Shown piece after piece: positions 1 to 8,990 of a DNA stretch of 64,000 bases; positions within the stretch are counted from its first letter, which is position 1; every line of letters starts with the position of its first letter. The notes below the pieces were generated by a model. The model was not told the origin of the DNA, searched no databases, and saw nothing but the letters and a program-made list of their open reading frames with translations. The DNA is taken from assembly GCA_937885695.1 (NCBI GenBank), contig CALABP010000071.1:1-64000 (forward strand), in the 5' to 3' direction. This stretch comes from DTU089 sp002440045 (GTDB taxonomy: Bacteria > Bacillota > Clostridia > Oscillospirales > Acutalibacteraceae). Both the position numbers and the translations under genes were made by a program.

Positions 1-1
1 C

Positions 2-1084
2 GCGGGTACGGCGCATTTTCTTGAACACAAGCTTTTTGAAAGCGAAGAATTGGGCGCGTTTGAGCGCTATGCAAAAACGGGCGCTTCGGCTAACGCTTAT
101 ACGGGCTTTGACAGGACATGCTATCTTTTTTCGTGCACCGGGAGCTTTAAAGAGAATTTTGAAATATTGATAGATTTTGTAAGACACCCCTATTTTACCG
201 AGGAAACCGTCAGAAAAGAGCAGGGCATAATCGGTCAGGAAATAGATATGTACAGAGATGTTCCCGATTGGGAGTGCCTTTTCAATATGCTTAAATGTAT
301 GTATCACACGCACCCCGTAAAGACCGATATTGCGGGAACAAAGGAGTCAATATCGCAAATTACGGCGCAGATGCTTCACGAGTGCTACGCCACTTTTTAC
401 AACCTCGGCAATATGGCGCTTGCGGTTGCTGGCAACGTAACGCCCGAAGAAGTGATTGAGGTTGCAGACAGGCTTATTAAGCCCGACGCTGATTTTACAG
501 TCGAAAGGGCAATTGAAAAAGAGCCCGAAACAATAGTAAAGCCGTATATTGAAGGCAAGCTTTCGGTTGTAACGCCCGTTTTCGTTCTCGGCTTTAAAGA
601 TTCAAGGGCAAAACCGCTTGTTTCGCTTAAAGATGAAATAGGTATGACGCTTTTGCTTGACATTATCGCAGGGCAGATGTCGTCGCTTTATGAAGAGCTT
701 TTGGACGAAGGTCTTATTAACGGCTCTTTCTCGTGCGAGTATTTCAACGGTCACGAATATGCCTGTCAGCTGTTTTCGGGCGAATCGAAAGACCCCGAAA
801 AAGTAGCAAAGGCTATAAAAGATAAAATAAAAGAGTTTAAAAAATCGGGGATTTCAAAAGAGGATTTTGAAATTGCAAGAAGAAAGCAATACGGCAAAAC
901 CGTCCGCGCATTCTCCGATATAGACACGCTTGCAAACGGACTTGTTGTGTCGCATTTTTCGGGCGAAAAGCTTTTTTCCGAATTTAACATTTTGCAGGAA
1001 ATAGACCTTGACTGCGTTAACGGGCTTTTAGAAACCTCGTTTGACGAGAACAAATGCGTTCTTTCGGTAATAAATCCGCTGTAA
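2..1084 (+). CDS. M16 family metallopeptidase, YmfH-like (5'-truncated by window edge)
   Basis: Zinc-dependent insulinase/pitrilysin-type peptidase. The reading frame is open from base 2, and its first residues hold the inverse zinc motif HFLEH (bases 14-28), so the true start lies left of the window. About 360 residues are present. The acidic stretch GQEIDMYRD about 70 residues later fits the position of the third zinc ligand. In Firmicutes such genes often come as YmfF/YmfH pairs; only this one is visible. It ends 13 nt before lgt, so it is probably co-transcribed with lgt and folD. An internal TTG at 50 opens the frame but is not a credible start, because the catalytic motif lies upstream of it. 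Family confident; substrate unknown. Confidence 0.85.
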   Translation, partial: AGTAHFLEHKLFESEELGAFERYAKTGASANAYTGFDRTCYLFSCTGSFKENFEILIDFVRHPYFTEETVRKEQGIIGQEIDMYRDVPDWECLFNMLKCMYHTHPVKTDIAGTKESISQITAQMLHECYATFYNLGNMALAVAGNVTPEEVIEVADRLIKPDADFTVERAIEKEPETIVKPYIEGKLSVVTPVFVLGFKDSRAKPLVSLKDEIGMTLLLDIIAGQMSSLYEELLDEGLINGSFSCEYFNGHEYACQLFSGESKDPEKVAKAIKDKIKEFKKSGISKEDFEIARRKQYGKTVRAFSDIDTLANGLVVSHFSGEKLFSEFNILQEIDLDCVNGLLETSFDENKCVLSVINPL

Positions 1085-1097
1085 AGGGGAGTTTTAA

Positions 1098-2132
1098 ATG
1101 ATTGATTGGTTTTCCGATGTTGCCGAAGTTACCTTCGGCGGCATCGACAAGGTGTTTGACGTGTCCTCGGTGTTTTGCGAAGCGAATATTTTCGGGCACG
1201 AAGTCAGCATAAAATGGTACGGTGTGATAATCGCATTCGGCTTTACGCTTGCCGCGCTTTTCGGCGGAAGAATTGCGTATACCTGGAAGATTAACCTCGG
1301 CAAGATGGTCGATGTGCTCATTTACGGCACATTCGGCGGAATAATCGGCGCAAGAGCCTATTATGTTATTTTCGAGTGGGAATACTACGGCAGCCATTTA
1401 AGCGAAATATTTAAAATATGGCACGGCGGACTTGCCATTTACGGCGGTATTATAGGCGGTATTCTTGCCGGCTACATAACCTGCAAGGTTGAAAAAATCA
1501 ACTTTTATAACCTGCTTGACCTTGTCGGAATGAGCCTTCTTATAGGTCAGGGCATAGGCAGATGGGGCAATTATGCAAACCAGGAGGCGTTCGGCACAAT
1601 AACAAACGGCGATTTCGGAATGATGAGCCGCAAGGTTGCGGACTATATCGCCGCAAATCCCGACAAATTCGGGCTTTCGGGAACGGAAAATGTTTATGCC
1701 TATATTTCAGAAAACAATATTCGCGTCCACCCGACGTTTTTCTATGAATCCGTTTCGTGCATTCTCGGCTTTTTGGTGCTTTATATCATACTTAAAAAGT
1801 GCAGAAAGTTCAGCGGGCAGATGTTCCTTTTGTACGGCGTGTGGTACGGTATTGAAAGAGCGGTTGTTGAGGGCTTGAGAACCGACAGCCTTTATATCGG
1901 CAGCACCGACATTCGCGTGTCGCAGGCGCTTTCTTTGGTGCTTGCGGTTGTGTGCCTTGCAATTTTCATAATAAAGCTTTTATCCGTTCTTAAAAACCCG
2001 AAGCCTATCGAGGGTGTTGATTATTATTTTGACAAATACGGCGAAAAACAGGATATGCCGCCCAAAAAGAAAAAGGTAAAAGCGTCAAAAGCTGTCGGCG
2101 GCGAAAACGAAGGCGGTGGCGAAAATGGCTGA
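1098..2132 (+). CDS. lgt: Prolipoprotein diacylglyceryl transferase
   Basis: Transfers diacylglycerol from phosphatidylglycerol to the lipobox cysteine of prolipoproteins, at the outer face of the cytoplasmic membrane. The 344-residue protein has several hydrophobic segments, the conserved HGGLAIYGG motif, and the Lgt signature IGRWGNYANQEAFG, in which Arg and Asn are typical. A second conserved block, HPTFFYES, lies near residue 213. The C-terminus carries an extra Lys-rich cytoplasmic tail (PPKKKKVKASK) beyond the usual end, which lengthens the protein past the common ~260-290 residues. An SD-like ggggag precedes the ATG. Its 3' end overlaps the start of folD. Likely substrates in this window are the lipoproteins at 42537 and 63840. 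Confidence 0.95.
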   Translation: MIDWFSDVAEVTFGGIDKVFDVSSVFCEANIFGHEVSIKWYGVIIAFGFTLAALFGGRIAYTWKINLGKMVDVLIYGTFGGIIGARAYYVIFEWEYYGSHLSEIFKIWHGGLAIYGGIIGGILAGYITCKVEKINFYNLLDLVGMSLLIGQGIGRWGNYANQEAFGTITNGDFGMMSRKVADYIAANPDKFGLSGTENVYAYISENNIRVHPTFFYESVSCILGFLVLYIILKKCRKFSGQMFLLYGVWYGIERAVVEGLRTDSLYIGSTDIRVSQALSLVLAVVCLAIFIIKLLSVLKNPKPIEGVDYYFDKYGEKQDMPPKKKKVKASKAVGGENEGGGENG

Positions 2133-2976
2133 AATAATCAGCGGTACCGAAATTTCGGCAAAAAAACGCCGCGAAATAAAAGAAAAGGTATTTAAGTACC
2201 GCGAAAACGGCGGTCACATCGGGCTTGCCGTTATAATCGTCGGCGACGACGGCGCTTCAAAGATTTATGTAAGAAATAAAAGGCGCGCCTGTGAAGAGGT
2301 CGGAATTGAATCGTTTGAATACGCATTGAGCGAAAACACAAGCGAAAGCGAGCTTTTAGAGCTTATTTCAAAGCTCAATTCGGACCCGCGCGTTAACGGC
2401 ATACTGTGTCAGCTGCCGCTGCCTTCTCACATAAACGAAAAAAACGTTATAAATGCCATTGACCCCAAAAAGGATGTTGACGCTTTTCACCCGATAAACA
2501 CGGGGCGCATACTTACGGGCGATTACGGTTTTTTGCCTTGCACGCCCGCCGGGGTTATTGAAATGCTCAAAGAAAAGAACATTCCGATTGAGGGCAGACA
2601 CTGCGTTATAGTCGGCAGAAGCAACATTGTCGGAAAGCCGCTTGCAATGATGTTTTTAAAAGAAAACGCCACGGTGACCGTTTGCCACTCAAAAACAAAA
2701 GACCTTAAAGCGGAAACGCTCAGAGCCGATATACTTGTTGCCGCAACCGGCAAGGCGCACCTTATAACAGCCGATATGGTAAAGAGCGGCGCTGTTGTTA
2801 TAGACGTCGGCATAAACCGCGACGAAAACGGAAAGCTTTGCGGCGACGTTCTTTTTTCGGATGTTGAAAAGAAAGCGTCGTATATAACGCCCGTTCCGGG
2901 CGGCGTCGGTCCTATGACGATAACAATGCTTCTTGAAAACACCGTAAGGGCATACGAAATGACAAATTACACATAA
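2125..2976 (+). CDS. folD: Methylenetetrahydrofolate dehydrogenase / methenyltetrahydrofolate cyclohydrolase
   Basis: Bifunctional folate enzyme interconverting 5,10-methylene- and 10-formyl-tetrahydrofolate in one-carbon metabolism. Visible family motifs are the catalytic Tyr/Lys region YVRNKRRACEEVGI, the substrate loop QLPLPSHINEKNVI, the nucleotide-binding GRSNIVGKP and the C-terminal PVPGGVGPMT. I chose the ATG at 2125 (283 aa) over a GTG at 2116, because an SD-like aaggcggt sits at a proper distance only for the ATG. The start overlaps the lgt stop by 8 nt, which suggests translational coupling. A hairpin overlapping the next promoter (3016-3053) may end this transcript. Confidence 0.95.
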   Translation: MAEIISGTEISAKKRREIKEKVFKYRENGGHIGLAVIIVGDDGASKIYVRNKRRACEEVGIESFEYALSENTSESELLELISKLNSDPRVNGILCQLPLPSHINEKNVINAIDPKKDVDAFHPINTGRILTGDYGFLPCTPAGVIEMLKEKNIPIEGRHCVIVGRSNIVGKPLAMMFLKENATVTVCHSKTKDLKAETLRADILVAATGKAHLITADMVKSGAVVIDVGINRDENGKLCGDVLFSDVEKKASYITPVPGGVGPMTITMLLENTVRAYEMTNYT

Positions 2977-3015
2977 ATCGGTCTGAAATTTTGTTAAACA
3001 TTAAGCTCGTGCAGA

Positions 3016-3053
3016 CCCCTCGCAAGTCGGCGTATTGCTTGACAAGCGAGGGG
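3016..3053 (+). other. Inverted repeat across the folD-LRR gap (possible terminator or operator)
   Basis: A perfect 8-bp inverted repeat, CCCCTCGC (3016-3023) and GCGAGGGG (3046-3053), with a 22-nt loop. The right arm is followed by GTTTATATTAT, so it could terminate folD. The right arm also lies inside the spacer of the next promoter, so it could equally be a regulator or structure element. The sequence alone does not choose. Confidence 0.5.
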
Positions 3054-3067
3054 GTTTATATTATAAT
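3039..3067 (+). promoter_or_regulatory. Sigma-A-type promoter of the LRR surface protein
   Basis: TTGACA (3039-3044), a 17-nt spacer and TATAAT (3062-3067), an exact consensus match in both boxes. It sits about 60 nt upstream of the chosen ATG at 3126. The spacer holds the right arm of the inverted repeat at 3046-3053. Confidence 0.85.
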
Positions 3068-3125
3068 AACTCTATCTGTAATTTGGTATATTCCGCAGAA
3101 ATTATTTGAAGGGATGCGTTATTTT

Positions 3126-6100
3126 ATGACAGCATTTAAAAAGCCGCTCAGCTGTATTCTTGCGATTTTAATGGTAATCGTGTTTACGGCTGCCGTCCCG
3201 ATTTCGGCATTCGCCGACAGCGACGGACTCGGAGAACAGCTTACACTCTCCGAAGAGGAGCTTCTTAACAAAAGAGCCGAAGGCGATTTTGAGTATATCA
3301 GAATCAACAACGACTCCGAAGCAGAGATTGTAGGCTACACCGGAAACGACACCGTTGTAACGGTTCCGTCAAAGATTGGCGGGTTGTCCCTCACATCCGT
3401 AGGTAATGGGTGCTTTGCGGGCAACGAAAACATAACGACAGTAAAACTCACATCGGCCGTAACAGAATTAAAGCCCGGCGCTTTTATGAACTGCACGGCC
3501 CTTAAGGAAGTTAAAAAAGCAGACTCTCTTACAAAAATCGGTATGTCCGCTTTTGAGGGCTGTGTTTCGATGACCGAATACGCAATACCCGATTCCGTTA
3601 CCGCAATCCCCGAAAGATGTTTCTACGGTTGCTCTGCTCTTGCAGAAGTCAAACACCACAAAAACCTTAAAAACGTTGCAAAAGATGCTTTCACAGGCAC
3701 TGCATGGGAAAATAACGCTCCCGACGGCGCTCTCAGCCTCGGCAGAGTCCTTTATTCTTACAAGGGCGACGTTAAAGACCTTGTTATAGGCGAGGGCATC
3801 GAAATAATCGAAAAATATGTATTCATCGGCTGCACCGACATAAAAACAGTCACTTTCGGCGACGACGTTGAAGAGATTGGCCTTTATGCTTTCCAGAACT
3901 GCACAAACCTTGAAAAAATCACCTGCGGCTCTGCCGTGTCGCTTATCGACGCGGGCGCCTTCAAGGGTTGCTCTTCATTAAAAGAGGCTGATTTCTCGGG
4001 TTGTACGGTTGCCTCAATCGGCTATGAAGCTTTCGCGGGCTGCACATCTCTTACCGATGTAAAGCTCAGCGAAACAATTACCGACATTGAAGACAGAGCA
4101 TTTGCCGACACAAAGCTCAAAACCATGGACTTCGGCAAAAATATGAAAAACCTCGGCTCAAACGTATTTGCAAATATCGAAACGCTTGAAAGCTTTACGG
4201 TTGACGAAAAGAATAAAAACTTCTCGGCTCAGGACGGCGTTCTTTATTCTAAAAACGGCAAGGTTTTAATTTCCTTCCCCGCGGCAAAAACAGGCGCTTT
4301 TGAGCTTCCGCAAAAGGTTGAAGAAATAAGAAACGGCGCTCTTCGCGGCTCCGACATCGAAAGTATTTCTTTCACCGAGGATACGGCGCTTAAAACAATC
4401 GGCGCATACGCCTTTGAAAATTCAAAGATTAAATCAATCAGCCTGCCCGAGTCCGTTACCACAATCAACAACAGCGCATTCAAAAATGCCGACGCTCTTT
4501 CAGAGATTAAGCTCGGCGGCGCCGTTACATATATAGGCGCTTCGGCTTTTGAAGGCTGTAAGGCTCTTTCTTCAATAGAGCTTCCCGATACGCTTCGCGA
4601 TATTGCCGCATATGCCTTTAAAAACGCAGGACTTACAAGCGTTAAAACAGGCAACGGCGTTGTAAGAATTGACACGGGCGCTTTCTACGGCAACGAAAAC
4701 CTTAAAGAGCTTTCGCTCGGCGAAAAGGTCAGCAAGCTCGGCGATGAGTCGTTTGCTTTCTGCAAGAGCCTTGAAAGCGTACTTCTTCCCGCATCGCTTG
4801 AAAATTTCTCGGCTTCCGCTTTTTCGGGCTGCTCTGCTCTTAAAGACATTAAAGTTGCCGAAGATAACGCATTCTTTAAAAACACTGTTTCCGGCATTTA
4901 TTCAAAAGACGGAAAAGAGCTTGTAATTCTTGCCGCAAGCGGCGCTTCGGCTGTTGCCGTAGCCGAGGGTACCGAGGTTATTTGTGCCGACGCATTTACC
5001 CTTTGCGACGGCGTTACATCAATTAGCTTCCCCTCGACTTTAAGAAATATTGAAGAAGCCGCGCTTGATTCAACGGCTTGGTTCAAAAACTCTGCTGGCG
5101 GCGCTGTTTATGCAGGCGGCGTTCTTTACAGAGTGTCGGGCAACGTTGCAACGCTTGCTGTTGCCGACGGCACAACGGCTGTTGCCGACAATGCGGTTAA
5201 TAATGAAACCGTAACGGCTGTTATTCTTCCCGTTTCGCTTGAGTTTATCGGCAAAGAGGCATTTAAGGGCGCTTCTCTTAAAAACGTTACAATACCCAAA
5301 AACGTTGTAACGATTGACGATTGCGCATTTGAAAATGTTGCAACTCTTGAAAAAGCGGAGTTCTCTGAAGGTTCTGCCCTCACAACTCTCGGCAGTGCGG
5401 CGTTCAAAGGCTGTGCCGCTCTTAAAAACATTGTTCTTCCCGAAGGTGTTACCGCAATACCGACAGACCTGTTCGCCGGCTGTGCCGCTCTTGAAAGCGT
5501 TACGCTCGGCTCGGTTGAATCAATAGGTAAATATGCTTTCAGCGGTTGCGCGGCTCTTAAAGAAATTACTCTTCCCGCAACGCTTGCCGTGCTTGACCCG
5601 TTAAGCTTCCTCGGATGCCTTAATCTTGAAGCTGTAAATATCAGCGAAGGCAACGCCGCTTACAAAACGCTTGACGGTGCTGTTGTTGCCGCCGACGAAA
5701 ACGGCGAATGGAACAAGCTTGTTTTGTTCCCGCAGGGCAAAGACGGTGAATACAAAATTCCCGACGGTATAACAGAAATAGGCGAGAGAGCATTTTATGA
5801 CTGCGACGGTCTTACTTCCGTAACATTCTGCGACGGACTTAAGAAAATAGGCGACGAAGCTTTCTTTGATTGCGACGCATTAAGAAGCGTCAATATCCCC
5901 GAAAGCGTAAGAAAAATCGGCTCTTATGCATTCGGCTCATGCAACGAGCTTCGTGAGTTTGTTGTTAATTCAAACCTCACTTCTTATGACGATAACGCAT
6001 TTGACGGCTGCTTCTATTTCAACTATGACGCTGTTACGATAGACGTTCCCGACAATTCGGGTTCAATACTCGGTATAGTAATAGGCGTACTTGTTGCAAT

Positions 6101-6188
6101 CGGCGTGATTTGGTTCCTTGTTTATAAGAGAAAAGAGAAAAAGCTCGAAAAGCAGGAAGCTGAAAAGAAAGCCGCACAGGCAAAATAA
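3126..6188 (+). CDS. BspA-like leucine-rich repeat surface protein (LRR_5 type)
   Basis: A large (1020 aa) secreted repeat protein. Residues 1-30 form a signal peptide ending in AFA before DSDG. The rest is a long run of ~23-residue LRR_5/BspA-like repeats with the usual pattern of AFxGCxxLxxIxLPxxVxxI, e.g. SAFEGCKALSSIELPDTLRD. The C-terminus has one membrane helix (GIVIGVLVAIGVIWFLVYK) followed by a Lys/Glu-rich cytoplasmic tail, so the protein is a membrane-anchored ectodomain with no LPXTG. BspA-like proteins are known for adhesion and host or matrix binding; the ligand here is unknown. The ATG at 3126 is chosen because gaaggg lies 12 nt upstream; the ATG at 3114 abuts that SD, and the frame running back to 2991 crosses the promoter. 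Own promoter and terminator: monocistronic. Confidence 0.92.
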   Translation: MTAFKKPLSCILAILMVIVFTAAVPISAFADSDGLGEQLTLSEEELLNKRAEGDFEYIRINNDSEAEIVGYTGNDTVVTVPSKIGGLSLTSVGNGCFAGNENITTVKLTSAVTELKPGAFMNCTALKEVKKADSLTKIGMSAFEGCVSMTEYAIPDSVTAIPERCFYGCSALAEVKHHKNLKNVAKDAFTGTAWENNAPDGALSLGRVLYSYKGDVKDLVIGEGIEIIEKYVFIGCTDIKTVTFGDDVEEIGLYAFQNCTNLEKITCGSAVSLIDAGAFKGCSSLKEADFSGCTVASIGYEAFAGCTSLTDVKLSETITDIEDRAFADTKLKTMDFGKNMKNLGSNVFANIETLESFTVDEKNKNFSAQDGVLYSKNGKVLISFPAAKTGAFELPQKVEEIRNGALRGSDIESISFTEDTALKTIGAYAFENSKIKSISLPESVTTINNSAFKNADALSEIKLGGAVTYIGASAFEGCKALSSIELPDTLRDIAAYAFKNAGLTSVKTGNGVVRIDTGAFYGNENLKELSLGEKVSKLGDESFAFCKSLESVLLPASLENFSASAFSGCSALKDIKVAEDNAFFKNTVSGIYSKDGKELVILAASGASAVAVAEGTEVICADAFTLCDGVTSISFPSTLRNIEEAALDSTAWFKNSAGGAVYAGGVLYRVSGNVATLAVADGTTAVADNAVNNETVTAVILPVSLEFIGKEAFKGASLKNVTIPKNVVTIDDCAFENVATLEKAEFSEGSALTTLGSAAFKGCAALKNIVLPEGVTAIPTDLFAGCAALESVTLGSVESIGKYAFSGCAALKEITLPATLAVLDPLSFLGCLNLEAVNISEGNAAYKTLDGAVVAADENGEWNKLVLFPQGKDGEYKIPDGITEIGERAFYDCDGLTSVTFCDGLKKIGDEAFFDCDALRSVNIPESVRKIGSYAFGSCNELREFVVNSNLTSYDDNAFDGCFYFNYDAVTIDVPDNSGSILGIVIGVLVAIGVIWFLVYKRKEKKLEKQEAEKKAAQAK

Positions 6189-6223
6189 CACAATAAAAAT
6201 GCACTATGAAAGTGCATTGAAAC

Positions 6224-6253
6224 AGGGGCTGCTTTTGCAGCCCCTCTTTTTTT
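6224..6253 (+). terminator. Rho-independent terminator of the LRR gene
   Basis: AGGGGCTGC (6224-6232), loop TTTT, GCAGCCCCT (6237-6245), then seven T (6247-6253). Confidence 0.9.
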
Positions 6254-6261
6254 CATAAAAA

Positions 6262-6309
6262 TTAAAACCTCCTTCGGACGGCTTAATACCGTGCACCAAA
6301 GGAGGTTTT
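6262..6309 (-). terminator. Terminator of hom, possibly bidirectional
   Basis: AAAACCTCCTT and AAGGAGGTTTT arms, with an inner ACGG/CCGT stem. Read on the minus strand the hairpin is followed by AATTTTTAT, just past the hom stop at 6327. Confidence 0.8.
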
Positions 6310-6326
6310 GTCATATTAATTTAGTA

Positions 6327-7562
6327 TCAGTAGTCCATTACTCTTAAAATAAGCTCTGCTTTAATGGGGAGCTTGCTTATTGCGGCGCGAGCCTCTTTTT
6401 CGCGCATAGAGGGGGTAATAAAAGCAATTTCGTTTTTGCTTTCGCCGTCGCGGTGAAGTATCGAGGGGCTTTCAAAAACAGAGTTGATTGCGTTGAATGC
6501 CGCAACATAGTCGTCCGCTTCGGCTCTGACATAAAGCGAGCTTGTTGCCATAAGCGGGTCCATAACATAATTATCTTCTGCACAGTCCCACCCGAAAAGA
6601 CGCCTTTTTGTGTTGTGGCGCGCACAGTCGATTATGTCAGCCACCACTGCGCTTGCCGTCGGGAATTTGCCCGCGCCCCTGCCGTAAAACACAACGTCGC
6701 CTATAGCGTCGCCGCGCACAAGAATGGCATTGAAAACATCATCGACATTTGAAAGCTGGCTGTGGTTGGGGATAAGGCAAGGTCCCACAGTGGCTGTTAT
6801 TTTATCGTCGGAATATTTTTTTGCCCTGCCGATAAGCTTTATAACATAGCCGTGTTCTGCGGCATAGTCAATATCGCTGTGGGTGATTTCGGTTATACCT
6901 TCGGTCTCAACAAAATCGGGGTAAACGTGTTTGCCGAAGCAGAGTGAAGCGAGAATACATATTTTTCGTGCAGTGTCAAAGCCCAATATGTCGGCAGAGG
7001 GGTCTCTTTCGGCATAGCCGTTTGCCTGTGCAAGCTTGAGCGCGTCGTCAAAGCTCATATTTTCATCTATCATCTTTTTAAGAATGAAGTTTGTTGTGCC
7101 GTTGAGTATTCCCGCAATTTCGTCGATTTCGTTCGCGGCAAGGCATTGGCTTATCGGGCGTATAATCGGTATGCCGCCGCCGACGCTTGCTTCAAAAAGA
7201 AAATTGACGTTATTTTTTTCGGCAAGCTTTAAAAGCTCGCACCCCTTAGAAGCGACAAGCTCTTTGTTTGAAGAAACAACATCCTTGCCCGCTTCAAGGC
7301 ATTTTGAAACATATTCATATGCCGGGTTAAGCCCGCCCATCGTTTCAACAACTATTCTTATCGACGGGTCATTAAGAATATCGTCAAAATTATCGGTAAA
7401 CAGCGGTGCAAGCGCGTGCCCCGAAAAATCTCTTATATCAAGAATACGTTTAAGCTCAAGCGTGCTCTGGCCGCTTCTTTGAACAATACTCTTTTTGTTT
7501 TTTAAGAACAGCTCGGCAACGCCCGAACCGACCGTTCCGAAACCCATAATTGCAATCTGCAT
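6327..7562 (-). CDS. hom: Homoserine dehydrogenase
   Basis: NAD(P)H-dependent reduction of aspartate semialdehyde to homoserine, the branch to Thr, Met and Ile. The 411-residue protein shows the N-terminal Rossmann motif GFGTVGSGV, the family signature block around GGIPIIRPI and GILNGTTNFIL, and FYGRGAGKFPTASAV. After about residue 330 the tail (SSLYVRAEADDYVA) looks like a C-terminal ACT regulatory domain, as in threonine-inhibited forms. The start is the ATG at 7562; an upstream ATG at 7598 would add 12 residues before the Rossmann strand. The gene stands alone and is divergent from the permease at 7776; no T-box is apparent upstream. Confidence 0.95.
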   Translation of the reverse strand: MQIAIMGFGTVGSGVAELFLKNKKSIVQRSGQSTLELKRILDIRDFSGHALAPLFTDNFDDILNDPSIRIVVETMGGLNPAYEYVSKCLEAGKDVVSSNKELVASKGCELLKLAEKNNVNFLFEASVGGGIPIIRPISQCLAANEIDEIAGILNGTTNFILKKMIDENMSFDDALKLAQANGYAERDPSADILGFDTARKICILASLCFGKHVYPDFVETEGITEITHSDIDYAAEHGYVIKLIGRAKKYSDDKITATVGPCLIPNHSQLSNVDDVFNAILVRGDAIGDVVFYGRGAGKFPTASAVVADIIDCARHNTKRRLFGWDCAEDNYVMDPLMATSSLYVRAEADDYVAAFNAINSVFESPSILHRDGESKNEIAFITPSMREKEARAAISKLPIKAELILRVMDY

Positions 7563-7706
7563 TAGGCTACCCCCGCGATTATATGTATAATAATTCATTA
7601 TTTTAACACAGTCTGCGCGAATAATAAAGAGGAAAAATGTATTTTTTTGAAATTTTCTGTATTTTTCGGAAATTTCTAAGAATTTTCAACAATCCGCCTT
7701 AATATA

Positions 7707-7735
7707 TTGTAAATTTTATAAAAATGGTATAAAAT
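7707..7735 (+). promoter_or_regulatory. Promoter of the YtvI-like permease
   Basis: TTGTAA (7707-7712), 17-nt spacer, TAAAAT (7730-7735), about 40 nt before the ATG at 7776, in an AT-rich gap. Confidence 0.65.
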
Positions 7736-7775
7736 ATAATTTGGAAAAAGTTTTGGTGTTTTCAGGAGGATGATT

Positions 7776-8990
7776 ATGCTGAATAAAGTTGAAAGCAGGC
7801 GCGAATTTTTAATTAACTTTTTGTATTTTGCCGTTATTGTCGGCATATACTGCGTCACGGTTAAATATGCCTTCGGCTATATTTTCCCGTTCCTTTTTGC
7901 CGCGGCGCTTGCCGTGTTTTTACAAAAGCCGATTAACAAGCTGAAAAAGGCGCTTCACATTAAAGCCCACGGGCCAATCTCGTTTGCGCTGGTGCTGCTT
8001 ATAGTAATACTTATAGTATCGCTTATTGTTGCCATTTGCGGCATAACGTTTTATGAGCTTCGCGAGTTCTTCTCGTTTTTGTTCGGGCAGTTCTCGTCGC
8101 TTAAAGAGATGTTTGATACGATTGAAAAGTTTTCGCTCGATGTTGTCGCCAAATTGCCCGAAGCAATACGCGACAGTGCTTCAACAATGGTAACAAAGCT
8201 TTTTGCAAACCTTGACGGCAGCGGAAAGCCCGACGGAAGCTTCGATTTTTCGGTGATTTCAGGGCCGTTAAGCGGCGCTTGGAGCGTTCTTAAAAGTGTG
8301 CCGTCCGCAATACTTGCGTTTCTTGTTACAATAATTTCGTGCTTCTTTATGACTGCCGACTATGAAGATATTCGCGACCTTATTCTCAAAATGATACCCG
8401 AGAAAAAACGCGCGCACGTTATTTCGGCAAAGCACACCGTAACCTACGGTGTCGGCAAAATGCTTAAAGCGTATGCGACGATAATGCTCATAACGTTCGG
8501 CGAAATGTTTTTGGGACTTTATCTTATGAAGATAATCGGCGTTTACACCGGCGGCTATATTGCCATTATTTCGCTTGTAACATGCGTTGTTGATATTGTG
8601 CCCGTTCTCGGCACAGGCACGGTTGTTATTCCGTGGGCGCTTTACAACATATTCTTCGGCAGCCCCAAGCTCGGAATCGGACTTTTTGTGCTTTATGCCG
8701 TGATTACCGTTATAAGGCAGATAATCGAGCCTAAGCTTGTTGCAAATCAGGCGGGGCTTCCCGCAATCGTTACTGTTATGGCAATGTTTATCGGCGCAAA
8801 ATTCCTCGGCGCTCTCGGTATAATCATTTTGCCGTTTACGGTAATAATTCTTAAATTTATGTATGACGAGGGAATCTTCGGTGGCAAAAAATCTGAAGAT
8901 GCAGTAACACTCACGGTTGAAGCGCCGAATGAATGCGCCGACTGTGAAAGTGGTGCATCCGGGCAAACAGAAGGTGAGCACGTTGACTGA
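7776..8990 (+). CDS. AI-2E family permease, YtvI/PerM-like
   Basis: Polytopic membrane protein (404 aa) of the AI-2E/PerM family. Paired hydrophobic segments lie near the N-terminus, a soluble loop of ~110 residues follows, and then at least five more helices. The conserved C-terminal region holds VDIVPVLGTGTVVIPWALY and IIEPKLVANQAGLPAI. Clostridial and Bacillus members include the sporulation protein YtvI; this one could belong there, but no sporulation neighbours prove it. The ATG at 7776 is preferred because AGGAGG (7764-7769) is 6 nt upstream, whereas an ATG at 7770 abuts it. The 3' end overlaps the TTG start of the PHP gene by 8 nt, so the two are coupled. Confidence 0.88.
   Translation: MLNKVESRREFLINFLYFAVIVGIYCVTVKYAFGYIFPFLFAAALAVFLQKPINKLKKALHIKAHGPISFALVLLIVILIVSLIVAICGITFYELREFFSFLFGQFSSLKEMFDTIEKFSLDVVAKLPEAIRDSASTMVTKLFANLDGSGKPDGSFDFSVISGPLSGAWSVLKSVPSAILAFLVTIISCFFMTADYEDIRDLILKMIPEKKRAHVISAKHTVTYGVGKMLKAYATIMLITFGEMFLGLYLMKIIGVYTGGYIAIISLVTCVVDIVPVLGTGTVVIPWALYNIFFGSPKLGIGLFVLYAVITVIRQIIEPKLVANQAGLPAIVTVMAMFIGAKFLGALGIIILPFTVIILKFMYDEGIFGGKKSEDAVTLTVEAPNECADCESGASGQTEGEHVD

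Noticed and set aside
2991..3125. N-terminal extension of the LRR protein
   Set aside because: It would pass through the promoter and the inverted repeat, and it lacks an SD; the signal peptide begins at 3126.
7563..7640. T-box or amino-acid riboswitch upstream of hom
   Set aside because: The ~40-nt leader is too short and lacks the T-box core or any stable antiterminator.
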